A stretch of DNA of 64,000 nt from Tragulus kanchil (GCA_022376925.1 JAIOJX010000027.1:19299471-19363470); one strand, 5' to 3'; positions 22,439 to 34,551 are shown, counted from the first letter of the stretch. Program-made: numbers and translations. Notes: generated from the sequence alone by a model not told the origin.

Positions 22439-23006
22439 ACACGCACACACGCATGGATCACAGAATAAGCTTCTAATACAAGTTCTGTCAGTGGAAGGCT
22501 TATCTTCAAGACGATAACTAGGGCAAATGGTACAGAGGATAAGCATGTCGTCTCATTTCATGTGACTCAGTCACAGAAAATAAGTGCTACGATTTGAAGT
22601 TTTTTCTCCAGATGAAGTCTATGTCTTAATCAGTAATGTGTGGATACACAGATTTTTTTTCTGCTTTTCAGAAATATCTCTTTGTCCTCTGGGGGAAAAA
22701 GTACTTAGGGCTGTGTACACCTTTATTTGAAGGTTGTGAGATGCACAAAGCTCTGCATAGACAACAGCTATGCTTTGTCCCTTCCTTCACATTGAAACCG
22801 TTTTCCTCCCATGAGTAGAGACTGGATGTAGGTGTTCACCTTCGCAGCCTCCCTTGCAGCCAGGAGGAGCAGTGTGGCCAAATAGCCATAGGACAATTCT
22901 GCTCAGGGACTGCTGAGACACAGCTCTCCACTTACTGTAAACAGAGACGGCACAACGCTCGCCCTCTTCCCATAGCCCTTCTCCTGATCTCTGGGTGCTG
23001 AGTAAG

Positions 23007-25041
23007 CACACTTGCAGCATGAGGGGAGAAAATGCCAGCACTCGGGTGGACAGAGGAAACTGGAGGAGCACAACTTCTGAATGAGACTATTAACCTGACG
23101 CGCCTATCCCAGGACCGCTGTGACTCCAAGCCTCTTCCTGTACGAGAGGACTCTAGACTTTTTTCTAAACAAGGGACGAGTGACCTGAGTTGTTTAAGCC
23201 CGTGGTGGTCTGGCACTTTCTTAGTCACTACACAAAAGAAGTGATAGCTTAGAGATGGGGCAACATAACCAAGTTGAACCAGTGCAACCCAAGGAGAGAA
23301 TTCTCAGGGACTCCTGGGTAGAAGAACCTATCATCCGTGAACTACGGGGCAGTTTTCTTCAGTGATGGAAAGAGCCAGCCTGAGAAGGAGCCAACAGACT
23401 GAGAATGGCTGAGAGGAAAAATGAAACACATGAGTGTCACTGATGGCATTGTTGACTGACCAAGCATCAACAGTTCTATACTCTACTTGAATCCTGACTT
23501 TCCGTCCTACAAGGTAACTTGTTTGTGAAAGGTTTAAGGAATTTGTACTTTACATGCAGCAGGGTGACAGAGCCTCAATCAATGACAAACCTGGATCCGC
23601 ATTCTTCATCTTGTAGCTCTCCCACTCGGAGGGGAGGCCAGTTCTGAGCCTAGACCACACGAGACCCTGTGTCTCCACTCCTTCTTGGGATTCTTCCAAC
23701 GTCATGACTACCAGCCTGGCCCAGCCCCAAGAGAATGATGTGAAAGAGAGCCTAGTCATATCAGTTAGGTCATCCTAGACTAGTCCACAGCGAGCCGACA
23801 CCCAAACATGAGAGAAAACCAAGCCAAGATCAAGATCAGAGCTGCCTGCTCAACCACCAGCTGACCACAGACACAGAGCGCACCTGGCCAAGCCCAGGAA
23901 ATCTGCCCAGCTGACCCATAGACTCGTAAGCAATAACACAAGTCCACCAGTTTAAGCCCTGGAGAGTTGGGATGGAATCTCATGCACCAAGAGCTGATTC
24001 AGTCTCTTGTGCTATTTCTGAGGAAACACACTTGCAGCATGAGGGAGAAAATGCCAGCACTCGGGGACAGAGGAAACTGGAGGAGCACAACTTCTGAATG
24101 AGACTATTAACCTGACGCGCCTATCCCAGGACCGCTGTGACTCCAAGCCTCTTCCTGTACGAGAGGACTCTAGACTTTTTTCTAAACAAGGGACGAGTGA
24201 CCTGAGTTGTTTAAGCCCGTGGTGGTCTGGCACTTTCTTAGTCACTACACAAAAGAAGTGATAGCTTAGAGATGGGGCAACATAACCAAGTTGAACCAGT
24301 GCAACCCAAGGAGAGAATTCTCAGGGACTCCTGGGTAGAAGAACCTATCATCCGTGAACTACGGGGCAGTTTTCTTCAGTGATGAAAGAGCCAGCCTGAG
24401 AAGGAGCCAACAGACTGAGAATGGCTGAGAGGAAAATGAAACACATGAGTGTCACTGATGGCATTGTTGACTGACCAAGCATCAACAGTTCTATACTCTA
24501 CTTGAATCCTGACTTTCCGTCCTACAAGGTAACTTGTTTGTGAAAGGTTTAAGGAATTTGTACTTTACATGCAGCAGGGTGACAGAGCCTCAATCAATGA
24601 CAAACCTGGATCCGCATTCTTCATCTTGTAGCTCTCCCACTCGGAGGGGAGGCCAGTTCTGAGCCTAGACCACACGAGACCCTGTGTCTCCACTCCTTCT
24701 TGGGATTCTTCCAACGTCATGACTACCAGCCTGGCCCAGCCCCAAGAGAATGATGTGAAAGAGAGCCTAGTCATATCAGTTAGGTCATCCTAGACTAGTC
24801 CACAGCGAGCCGACACCCAAACATGAGAGAAAACCAAGCCAAGATCAAGATCAGAGCTGCCTGCTCAACCACCAGCTGACCACAGACACAGGAGCGCACC
24901 TGGCCAAGCCCAGGAAATCTGCCCAGCTGACCCATAGACTCGTAAGCAATAACACAAGTCCACCAGTTTAAGCCCTGGAGAGTTGGGATGGAATCTCATG
25001 CACCAAGAGCTGACTGATTCAGTCTCTTGTGCTATTTCTGA
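23007..25041. repeat. Direct duplication 8 (~1.02 kb; A 23007-24026, B 24027-25041)
   Basis: The copies abut directly with an offset of ~1015-1020 bp. Small run-length losses occur in B ('gatgaaagag' for 'gatggaaagag', 'ggaaaatgaa' for 'ggaaaaatgaa'). The first ~215 bases also occur in duplication 7 (21858-22072), so that piece is present three times. No transposon is recognised inside. Likely assembly overlap. Confidence 0.9.
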
Positions 25042-25279
25042 GGAAAAACATCCTAGCTGATGAAGCCAAAGAGACAGCCGAAGAGACAGGCACGACTGCG
25101 TCCTTAAATTTACTTTTGAGCAGCTGGGACATCTTTGAAAATCTTTGATTAGGGAAATGTGTTCTAGAGAAAACATCACAGCCTGACTGTGCAGGATGGT
25201 ATGGAGTGACTAAACTTCTACTGAAAATAACTGAGCACATGAAGGAAGAAAAATTCAACATATAAGAAAATATGACCTA

Positions 25280-25593
25280 GGGCTTTCCTGGTGATCCAGT
25301 GGGTAAGGACACTGCCTTGCAGTGCAAGGGGCGCCGGCTCAGTCCCTGGCCTGGGAAGATCCCACGTGCTGTGGAGCGGCTGGACCAATGTGTCCAATTA
25401 CCGAGCCGGAGCTCTGGAGCACACGTGCCCAGAGCCAGTGCTCTGTGACAACAGAGGCCACTGCAATGGGAGGCCCACGTGGGCCAAAAGAACAAAGATG
25501 GATGAAAAATAGATAAATGAAAGACCAATAGAAGTGACCCGCCTAACCCCCTCACCAAACCGCCCCTCCCCCCAAAAAAAATTAAAAAAAAAA
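25280..25593 (+). mobile_element. CHR-type SINE with C-rich tail
   Basis: Head 'gggctttcctggtgatcc', body 'gggaagatcccacgtgctgt' and 'caattaccgagccgg', then 'gaaagaccaatagaagtg', a C-rich tract and a long A-run. A 16-bp target-site duplication with one mismatch flanks it (aagaaaatatgaccta at 25264-25279; aagaaaatatgatcta at 25594-25609). It shares the same tail class as the element at 19407. Confidence 0.9.
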
Positions 25594-26476
25594 AAAGAAA
25601 ATATGATCTAAAAGAGAGTTATCTGAGCAGAAAAAAGGGAGAGAAGGTAAAGTACAGAGGGTAGAGGTCACAGGGACATCCTGTGTCCCCACCACTGCAG
25701 ACAAATTGGTCTGCAGCACAGATCAGATGCTCAAAGGGAGGTCCCCAGACCACCAGCATCGTCATTACCTGAAACTAATTAGGAACTCAAATTTTCAGCT
25801 TCACTCCAGACCCAGAGAATCAGAAACTGGATATAGGTCCCCACATTCTGTCTTCACAAGTCCTCTGGGTTCTTCTTACAACATGGGAACCACTGATGTA
25901 GCCATGGGTGAGAAGCTATTAAGGATGTCACCTTCCTAAAGACGCCAGCACCGATTTCAGATCGTCTTTACCCCAAGGACTGGAGCTGGATGTCACCAGT
26001 TTTATCTGGCAATCGAGGAAACCCCCCCCCGGGGGCCCAAGATCAAGATCAGAGCTGCCTGCTCAACCACCAGCTGACCACAGACACAGAGCGCACCTGG
26101 CCAAGCCCAGGAAATCTGCCCAGCTGACCCATAGACTCGTAAGCAATAACACAAGTCCACCAGTTTAAGCCCTGGAGAGTTGGGATGGAATCTCATGCAC
26201 CAAGAGCTGACTGATTCAGTCTCTTGTGCTATTTCTGAGGAAAAACATCCTAGCTGATGAAGCCAAAGAGACAGCCGAAGAGACAGGCACGACTGCGTCC
26301 TTAAATTTACTTTTGAGCAGCTGGGACATCTTTGAAAATCTTTGATTAGGGAAATGTGTTCTAGAGAAAACATCACAGCCTGACTGTGCAGGATGGTATG
26401 GAGTGACTAAACTTCTACTGAAAATAACTGAGCACATGAAGGAAGAAAAATTCAACATATAAGAAAATATGACCTA

Positions 26477-26791
26477 GGGCTTTCCTGGTGATCCAGTGGG
26501 TAAGGACACTGCCTTGCAGTGCAAGGGGCGCCGGCTCAGTCCCTGGCCTGGGAAGATCCCACGTGCTGTGGAGCGGCTGGACCAATGTGTCCAATTACCG
26601 AGCCGGAGCTCTGGAGCACACGTGCCCAGAGCCAGTGCTCTGTGACAACAGAGGCCACTGCAATGGGAGGCCCACGTGGGCCAAAAGAACAAAGATGGAT
26701 GAAAAATAGATAAATGAAAGACCAATAGAAGTGACCCGCCTACCCCCCTCCCCAACCCGCCCTTCCCCCCCAAAAAAATTAAAAAAAAAAA
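26477..26791 (+). mobile_element. CHR-type SINE with C-rich tail, duplicate copy
   Basis: Second copy of 25280-25593 in duplication 9, including both target-site repeats. It differs mainly in the C-rich tract. Confidence 0.9.
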
Positions 26792-27207
26792 AAGAAAATA
26801 TGATCTAAAAGAGAGTTATCTGAGCAGAAAAAAGGGAGAGAAGGTAAAGTACAGAGGGTAGAGGTCACAGGGACATCCTGTGTCCCCACCACTGCAGACA
26901 AATTGGTCTGCAGCACAGATCAGATGCTCAAAGGGAGGTCCCCAGACCACCAGCATCGTCATTACCTGAAACTAATTAGGAACTCAAATTTTCAGCTTCA
27001 CTCCAGACCCAGAGAATCAGAAACTGGATATAGGTCCCCACATTCTGTCTTCACAAGTCCTCTGGGTTCTTCTTACAACATGGGAACCACTGATGTAGCC
27101 ATGGGTGAGAAGCTATTAAGGATGTCACCTTCCTAAAGACGCCAGCACCGATTTCAGATCGTCTTTACCCCAAGGACTGGAGCTGGATGTCACCAGTTTT
27201 ATCTGGT

Positions 27208-28920
27208 TAAAAAAAAAAAAAAATGCTGAACTTGAACTCATAATCAGAATGCTGACTTAAAGAACTTGAGGAGAAAATATAGCATGCAAATTAATGTTTT
27301 TTACTCAAATGCTATCGCTGTCGACATCTTATAAGGAAGTATAAAAGATGTATTTGGCAAAAAATAAATCACATTAGAAGGTTAGAGTCTACAGAATTTC
27401 TCCTATCTTTCTCCTTTTGGTTTTCTTTCATTCGGGGCAGAGCACACTTTTCTCTGTTCACAATTCTCTCCACCCTTCTGTGCTCTGGTCTTTTGCCTTT
27501 CCCAACCTTTTCTTTCTCAGAATTACGGTTTGCCAGCTCACAGCTTGGCCTGTGAACACGGGAATGTGCTGCTGTCTGGCTGCCTCAACGTGTGTTGCCA
27601 TGAAGACTAGGTTTCCAATGTGCATTTCTCTGGGTGCCATATCCACCGTGGTCATTGTGCGGGGTGAAATACCGATGCTCGCCCATGTGGAAGATGGTTC
27701 ATCCGGAGGCGATCAGCTCCACCGAGGGAAGGGAGAAAGAAAAACACGTGTGGTTTCTGCCGCCTTCACCCTGGCAGAGAAAAATGGATGCAAAACTGGG
27801 GCCGGGGGTACAGCCTTCAGCGTTCTGGAAGATCAGCAGAGCCAGCTCGAGCCAAGAAAGAACACACAGCGGTTGTGTGTGGCAATGACACCTCAAGAAA
27901 AATCACTTTTAGTCGTGTGCCTGATCATTTAACTGCCGCGGGCACAGGCCCAGCTCACTCCCCAAGTCAAATGTAAATGGTTTAAGGAAGCCGCTCTTTT
28001 TTTCCCCTTCACTTTTACCAGACTACATGTCTGGCAGCCATTTTACTGTGTTTACAAATTACGAAAATTCTGGGCAGCTAATTATGAAAATATTGAGAAG
28101 TCGTATGAGAAGTAACTCTTGGAGCAGGTTAAGGCAGAGAACAGACTGTAAAGACCTTGAAAAATGAGCTGCTCCGTCTCCACTTCTGCCAGTAACGTTT
28201 GGTATTCCAACATACTGCTATGCTAATCAGAAACCCCAAAAGAAAGAAATCAATAAAAAATCTAAGCAAAACGCAGGGAAGAGGCAAGCCGGCCATGTTG
28301 AGCAGATGAGAGAGAGTGGATTCGGTCTGCAGATCTATACATTTCTCTTCCAGTGGATTCGGAGCCAAAGAATCCAGGAGAAAAATATGAAAAATAAGTC
28401 TCATAACCAAATGAGAGGTGATAAATTTTCAGTTCTCTGTTTTTTTTTTTTAAAAAAAAAAAAAGGACAGCCTTTCTTCAAGTCTGACCTTGCTGTTTTC
28501 ACACCATCTGGAAAGAAAATCTAGTTGTCTTCTCCCATTTGTTTCATGTTGAATAAAATTAATGCATTTGCAGTCATAACAGAAAGAATATCAGTACATT
28601 CCAGACTGATCACAAAGTTGGTTAGATTTCATGATATATATGCCCTTCTTTCTTGCAGCGGATCTTCTCAACTGAACGTCCATGTTGAGCAAATCCATAC
28701 AGAAAAAACTTGCTGTCGTCCTCTCTGCCTCTGCACCAGAGAGATAAGTCACAGCAGTCAGGGCAGCTTACAGATGGTCGGAGAGTTCCTGAACACAGGA
28801 ATGCTATGGTCCAGTCCCAGCATCTTCCCATCAGAAGATGAAGCCTTCTGTTTAGACAATGGTACATGACGTCCATTTTATACTCCACACAACAACTTTA
28901 CAGACCGTTGTGCTCTGAGA
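27208..28920. other. Unassigned single-copy stretch (longest)
   Basis: About 1.7 kb without a recognised transposon, except for an A-run (27210-27223) and a T/A run at 28441-28464. It holds the longest open frame of the window (27417-27932, + strand, 171 codons, from MVFFHSGQSTL). That frame has no domain I know, no Kozak support I would rely on and no polyA signal or splice context; I treat it as chance. Two further frames (28129-28410 minus, 28525-28869 plus) are equally unsupported. Parts such as 27960-28110 look free of repeats and could be conserved non-coding DNA. Confidence 0.45.
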
Positions 28921-28930
28921 CAATTTTTTT

Positions 28931-29085
28931 TTTAAATTTCCTCGAAGCATAGTTGATTTACAATGCTGAGTCAGTTTCAGATGTATTATATTTGCGTAAG
29001 TGAATCACTGTACATCTATTCGTTTTCAAATTGTTTTGCATGATAAGGTATTACAAAATACTGAGTAGAGTGCCCTGTGCTAGCT
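28931..29085 (-). mobile_element. Ruminant-type L1 3' end
   Basis: On the + strand this reads the reverse of an L1 3' UTR: 'catagttgatttacaatgct', 'gtcagtttcagatgta', 'gtgaatcactgtacatct', 'ggtattacaaaatactgagt' and 'gtgccctgtgctagc'. It is preceded by a T-run (28924-28934) corresponding to its poly-A tail. Confidence 0.85.
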
Positions 29086-29092
29086 ATTTCCA

Positions 29093-29537
29093 GTTTGGTT
29101 CCAAATCACTCTAATAAAGCGAATATTGCAATAAAGCAAGTCCTGGGAAATTATTTTGTTTTCCCTGAGCATCTAAAAGGTGTTCATATTATATGATAGC
29201 TATGAAGTGTGCCGCAGAATTACGTCTCAAAGAAACAACGCATATCCTTTAATGTAAAAATAACTCCTGAAAACACAGACCATCATCTGAGCCTCCAGTA
29301 AGTCGTAATGAAAACATCACAGGTCACGGACCACGAGTCACCATCACAAACAAAATCATAATGGAAGAGTTGAGATACTGCAAGAATCCACAAAGCATGA
29401 CCCAGAAACACAACATGAGCAAATGCCGTTGACTGAATGGCGCTGTCAGCTTGCTCTGTTCAGGGTTGCCATAAACTATCAATTCATACACACACACAGA
29501 GTATCAGCAAAGGGCAATAAAATGAGGCGCGACTGTA
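29093..29537. mobile_element. Tigger-derived DNA transposon (TcMar-Tigger, internally deleted)
   Basis: The left end reads 'aataaagcgaatattgcaat', and the right end reads 'agggcaataaaatgaggcg'. Internal phrases 'catcatctgagcctccag', 'agtcgtaatg' and 'ctgttcagggttgccataaa' follow the order of the Tigger1 ends, with the transposase gene deleted between. No open frame remains. It sits directly beside the L1 end, suggesting one element inserted next to or into the other. Confidence 0.75.
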
Positions 29538-30260
29538 AATTAAAGGTCATGATGATGACCGACTACCTTTAATGTCTGCCATACTGTCCTGTTCTAAAAG
29601 TCTAGCACCTTCTCCAGAAGAAGATTCTTCTTTGTGAGCTTAAAAATCATCTTATCTGGGAACATACATATCTGTAAACAAAACTCTGTAAAAGTTAAAA
29701 GTAAAATAAAAGTTAAAAAAAAAGGTGACAAAAAAAAAATCATCCTTTTACATTAATCCAAGAGTCTATCATTGGACTGTAAGCAGTTAAGTAGCTTGAA
29801 GAATTCAAACTGAATATTTGAATGATCGTCCAGTTTCAGTCTCCAGGCATCCTTCCCACTTTCTCTCTCTTGTTTTTTTTTTAAACAGATACTAATTGAT
29901 CACTGTGCTTACGTCCCACTGTTGTCGGAACACTGCAGGAGCTAAACCCACTGGGGCCCAGCTCTGCAGCTCGCTCAGAACAGCCAGGGACACGCCTGAA
30001 GCATTCTGCCCATCTTCAGCATCACGCCCTCCTTGCCCAATGTAGCTGCCTCCTTTTCATTCCAAAGCTCACAACGCCTGATTATAAATACAGAAATCCT
30101 ATGAGACTGAAAAAGAAGTGTGCCAGAATTTGGTATATGGCCACTAATGACAGTTGTCATAGTAGAAGTTTTTATTTGAACAAACTATTGGTTTGGAAAT
30201 TGGCGTAAAAAGAAAGTCAGTCGCAGTAGGGGAAAAAAAGCCCACTAATTGGGCTTCCTT
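29538..30260. other. Unassigned single-copy stretch
   Basis: No repeat is recognised except A- and T-runs (29715-29740, 29872-29883). A 61-codon minus frame at 29975-30160 is treated as chance. Confidence 0.5.
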
Positions 30261-32497
30261 GATGCAGACCTTGCTGCCCTGTTTTGTCACCAGCTGGGAC
30301 ACCAGACCTGGGTTATTACTTTACCTACTAATCAATTACCTGACTTTTGAGTCAGGGAGACAGTATTCAAGTATTAGAACATAACAACCATCTTTCTCCT
30401 TTGGATCAGATGTGCTAAGTTAAGCAAAATTTGCCTGTGTCTTATTCCAAAGGAATACAAGGTAAAACAGTGTGGTCAAGTCTTTTTTTTAAGCCACAAA
30501 TAAAAGAGCAGATTCTTTATTAAAACTGGGAAGCACCTGATATGCAGACAGGGTTTCTTTCCTCTTTCCTTCTCCCTCTCTCGCTCTTGCTCTCTCTGAG
30601 AAGGAAGCGTTCAGCGGAATGAGGCAGCTAGCTGACTCTGTTTTAAATTGCCATAATTCACTTGTTTCACATTCTTTCTGCTAAGGTATAATTTAACAAT
30701 CAACAGGGCACATCGACCCCCACGGACACGTCTTGAGAACCCGGGATCTGACCAAGAACGCCCAGTGTCCGGTCGTCAGCTGTCCCGGCAGCATGGATAG
30801 AAAGGGGAATGCTCTCAGCAGCCTTTCAGCAGGTCTGGCTTCACGAGCGAGCGAGGGTGCTGTCTGAGGACACGAACGCACCTGGAAAGCAGCACACAAG
30901 TCACTCTCCACAGAGAAGTCAAGCCCTGAGCTTTCAGAACACGTCTCTTTCTTTGGCTTTTACCACCAACACCTGATGGCTTGGAATGAGATCGATACTG
31001 CCCTGGGAGGCCTCGCATTCTGCCTGCAACTGCTCAGAACAAGAGTCTACAAATGTCTACCCTTGCTCATGTGACCCAGAATCTCTTCACTCCTCACAAT
31101 GAAAGACCTCTCCAGTGTGCAGCCTATTAACTCATTCTAGCTTCCACTCACTCATTACTCCAATCACACTAATAAACCTAATAAACACTTTTTCTAATAA
31201 AAATATGCTCTCTATTGGATGTTTGTAACTATTTGGGAGAAACAGAAACTACAACAGGATACCTAAAAATCTGTTCTTTCCTTTTTTTTGCATATAACCT
31301 TCCTTTCCTTCTGTACTTGTACCTGTATTTTACCCACCACTGAATACTCTGGCTGCCGCCCCTTATTTTGGCGTAAAAGAAAGTCATAACAACTTCGATG
31401 CAGACCTTGCTGCCCTGTTTTGTCACCAGCTGGGACACCAGACCTGGGTTATTACTTTACCTACTAATCAATTACCTGACTTTTGAGTCAGGAGACAGTA
31501 TTCAAGTATTAGAACATAACAACCATCTTTCTCCTTTGGATCAGATGTGCTAAGTTAAGCAAAATTTGCCTGTGTCTTATTCCAAAGGAATACAAGGTAA
31601 AACAGTGTGGTCAAGTCTTTTTAAGCCACAAATAAAAGAGCAGATTCTTTATTAAAACTGGGAAGCACCTGATATGCAGACAGGGTTTCTTTCCTCTTTC
31701 CTTCTCCCTCTCTCGCTCTTGCTCTCTCTGAGAAGGAAGCGTTCAGCGGAATGAGGCAGCTAGCTGACTCTGTTTTAAATTGCCATAATTCACTTGTTTC
31801 ACATTCTTTCTGCTAAGGTATAATTTAACAATCAACAGGGCACATCGACCCCCACGGACACGTCTTGAGAACCCGGGATCTGACCAAGAACGCCCAGTGT
31901 CCGGTCGTCAGCTGTCCCGGCAGCATGGATAGAAAGGGGAATGCTCTCAGCAGCCTTTCAGCAGGTCTGGCTTCACGAGCGAGCGAGGGTGCTGTCTGAG
32001 GACACGAACGCACCTGGAAAGCAGCACACAAGTCACTCTCCACAGAGAAGTCAAGCCCTGAGCTTTCAGAACACGTCTCTTTCTTTGGCTTTTACCACCA
32101 ACACCTGATGGCTTGGAATGAGATCGATACTGCCCTGGGAGGCCTCGCATTCTGCCTGCAACTGCTCAGAACAAGAGTCTACAAATGTCTACCCTTGCTC
32201 ATGTGACCCAGAATCTCTTCACTCCTCACAATGAAAGACCTCTCCAGTGTGCAGCCTATTAACTCATTCTAGCTTCCACTCACTCATTACTCCAATCACA
32301 CTAATAAACCTAATAAACACTTTTTCTAATAAAAATATGCTCTCTATTGGATGTTTGTAACTATTTGGGAGAAACAGAAACTACAACAGGATACCTAAAA
32401 ATCTGTTCTTTCCTTTTTTTTTTTTGCATATAACCTTCCTTTCCTTCTGTACTTGTACCTGTATTTTACCCACCACTGAATACTCTGGCTGCCGCTA
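30261..32497. repeat. Direct duplication 10 (~1.1 kb; A 30261-31360, B 31397-32497)
   Basis: The offset is 1132-1136 bp. Differences include T-run lengths ('gtctttttttttaagcc' against 'gtctttttaagcc', and a longer T-run near 32415 in B). The 36 bases before B (31361-31396) resemble 30198-30260 with deletions ('ttggcgtaaaagaaagtca'), as expected of a low-quality contig start. No transposon recognised inside. Likely assembly overlap. Confidence 0.92.
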
Positions 32498-32738
32498 TCA
32501 CCACTGTTCCATGTTTCTGAACAGTCGTTACCCATGAATGCACTGGCTCAGTCAACACAGCACGGGCATGCTTGCCCTTTGCTGCTTCGTCCCGACCCGT
32601 ACCCAGGAGGTGTTTTTACCCACCCACTCCCATCATCGTGTTATCATGATTCACAGACCTTGAAACTTTTAAACCGTGAACTTTTTACTGAGCCTATGCT
32701 TTCCTTTCAGTTGACCTGTGTGAAAAGTGTTGTAATAA
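32498..32738. other. Unassigned spacer
   Basis: Single-copy DNA without a recognised element. Confidence 0.5.
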
Positions 32739-32930
32739 TGTGCTCAGTTACTTCAGTTGTGTCCAACTCTGTGACCCCATGGACGTAGCCCGCCAGGTTC
32801 CTCTGTCCATGGGATTCTGAAGACTGGAGTGGGCTGCCATTTCCTCTTCTAGGGATCAAACCCATGCCTCTTTTGTCTCCTGTATTGGCAGGCAGATTTC
32901 CTTACCCACCGAGCCACCCGTGAAGCCCCA
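32739..32930 (-). mobile_element. Bov-tA SINE
   Basis: On the + strand: 'tgctcagttacttcagttgt', 'ctgtgaccccatggacgtag', 'ctctgtccatgggattctga', 'agggatcaaacccatgcc', and the reversed head 'gagccacccgtgaagcccc'. It is near full length. Confidence 0.9.
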
Positions 32931-32990
32931 ATTATATCATATGCATATACTCAAACTGATTTCAGATTTTGTTAAAAATAGTTACTCAAG

Positions 32991-33261
32991 GGCTTCCCTG
33001 TTGGTCCAGCGGGTAAAGAGTCTGCCTTGCAGTGCAAAGGGTGCTGGTTCGATCCCTGGCCCAGGAAGATCCCACATGCTATGGAGTGGCTGGACCAGTG
33101 TGTTCAATTATGAGCCAGTGCTCTGGAGCGCATGTGCCCAGAGCTGGTGCTCTGCAGCGAGAGAGGTCACTGTGATGGGAGGCCCACAGGCCAAAGAACA
33201 AAGATGGATGAAAATCAACAAATAAAAAATCAATAAAAAGAGGCCAAATTTTTACAAAAGA
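32991..33261 (+). mobile_element. CHR-type SINE with TSD
   Basis: Head 'ggcttccctgttggtccag', B box 'ggttcgatccctgg', body 'gaagatcccacatgctatgg' and 'caattatgagcc', 3' end 'aataaaaagaggccaaat' plus T and A runs. A 9-bp target-site duplication, ttactcaag, lies at 32982-32990 and 33262-33270. Tail class is the AGAGGCCAAA type. Confidence 0.92.
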
Positions 33262-33780
33262 TTACTCAAGATAAATTCCCAGAAGGAGAGTTACAAGATC
33301 CAAGAACATGAGTATCTTTGTCTCATCAAAAACTTCCACATCTTGTTGACATCTACTATCCTGTTCCCTTGTTTTAAAAACCACCCCAGCCACACACTCA
33401 AGACACCCTCAGACATCCTTGCTCCTGCTCGCGGTCTCTTCCCTGCCCAGGAAGTCTTCACCACTCTTGTTCTTACATCTCTTTCTCCACACTGCTAAAT
33501 CTCTCTTAGTCTCCATTCGACTGTCACAGAAGGATAAATACGATTACTACACTACATCAGAGAGTTGTTCAGTTACAGGTCACCTGAGATGATGCCTGGA
33601 AAGCAGGAAACATGTATTAGGTATGAGTTATCTTTACCATTACATCAGTCTCCCCGAATATGGCTTTTTGCTGTTTTTCTTAATGAAAAGGTAAGAATGC
33701 TGAGTGACTATGTAGGAGACAGATATCTGAAAAGTCTTCATTCTCGTAAATCATCAGTTTTCAAGCATAAGGCTTTGCAG

Positions 33781-33782
<2 letters not shown>

Positions 33783-33814
<32 letters not shown>
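33783..33814. repeat. (AT)16 microsatellite
   Basis: An uninterrupted AT dinucleotide run of 16 units. It creates the YIYIYI tract in frames crossing it. The copy at 34893 has the same unit number. Confidence 0.95.
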
Positions 33815-33816
<2 letters not shown>

Positions 33817-34550
33817 GTGAAGGGAGGATAAATTCCAGTGGTTCCCTCCCCACGTCGTCCTGGTGATGAGAGGACCTGCAGAAGCCAGGCAAGCTTAAAG
33901 GAAAGGACCACATGGATCTGAACAGAGCGCAAAGCTGAGTTCCAGAAATCAGTGCCTCCCTCCCAGGGAGTCAAAGCTGGGGGCAGGTCTCTCTCCTCCC
34001 TGGAGCGGCTGACGTCTCTCTACTAAAACCCAGGAGATGGCTGCCCCTCGGGAAACTTCTGGAAATCAAATGCCATGCCCTGCGTGAGAGACGAGCCATA
34101 GACCACTATGCCTCAACATGTGGAAGAACTATATTCTATATAGTGCATGAAATATCAGCTTGGCCAGCACCATGGAAAGCTAAATCGATCCATATGATTG
34201 GAATTTTGCCCAGATCTTTTAAGCAAAGGGGTGGCAGTGGCGGAGGCACCATTTTGAAATTAGCATTATCAATATGGTAAGACATTCTGAATGCTAGCGG
34301 GTCTGCCATAGGAAGTGATGTAATAAGAGCCAGCTTACTGCTCCTGCCTCTTGAACAGGAAATATTTTCCTTGAGGAATAGAATAAACCTTCCCAGAAGG
34401 AGAGTTACAAGATCCAAGAACATGAGTATCTTTGTCTCATCAAAACTTCCACATCTTGTTGACATCTACTATCCTGTTCCCTTGTTTTAAAACCACCCCA
34501 GCCACACACTCAAGACACCCTCAGACATCCTTGCTCCTGCTCGGTCTCTT

Positions 34551-34551
34551 N
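34551..34551. other. Ambiguous base (N)
   Basis: The only N in the window, in the first ~160 bases of copy B of duplication 11. The corresponding base in copy A (near 33667 minus local indels, in 'ctcttccctgccc') reads C. Confidence 0.95.

Larger units (their letters stand above)
20947..23222. repeat. Direct duplication 7 (~1.13 kb; A 20947-22072, B 22094-23222)
   Basis: The offset drifts from 1147 to 1149 bp. Near the start of B 'ttaaccttggttgg' replaces 'ttaactggttgg'. Other differences are run lengths ('ctctggggggaaaa' against 'ctctgggggaaaaa', 'gatatttttt' against 'gatttttttt'). A 21-base unique spacer (22073-22093) separates the copies. Carries a Bov-tA SINE. Likely assembly overlap. 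Confidence 0.92.
24841..27207. repeat. Direct duplication 9 (~1.17 kb; A 24841-26009, B 26039-27207)
   Basis: The offset is ~1197 bp. The first ~200 bases occur a third time at 23826-24026. The 29-base junction (26010-26038) is a C-run followed by a G-run, not present elsewhere. Differences within the pair concentrate in C-rich and A-rich runs of the CHR SINE tail. Likely assembly overlap. Confidence 0.92.

Noticed and set aside
27417..27932. 171-codon open frame as a novel gene
   Set aside because: It is the longest frame in 64 kb, but this length is expected by chance in a window this size. No domain, signal or splice context is seen and it overlaps other frames on both strands.
33783..33814. 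CRISPR-like or satellite array
   Set aside because: Only simple dinucleotide repeats were found; there are no regularly spaced repeats with unique spacers anywhere in the window.
33565..33831. Protein with a YIYIYI tract as a membrane peptide
   Set aside because: The tract is the (AT)16 microsatellite read in frame.
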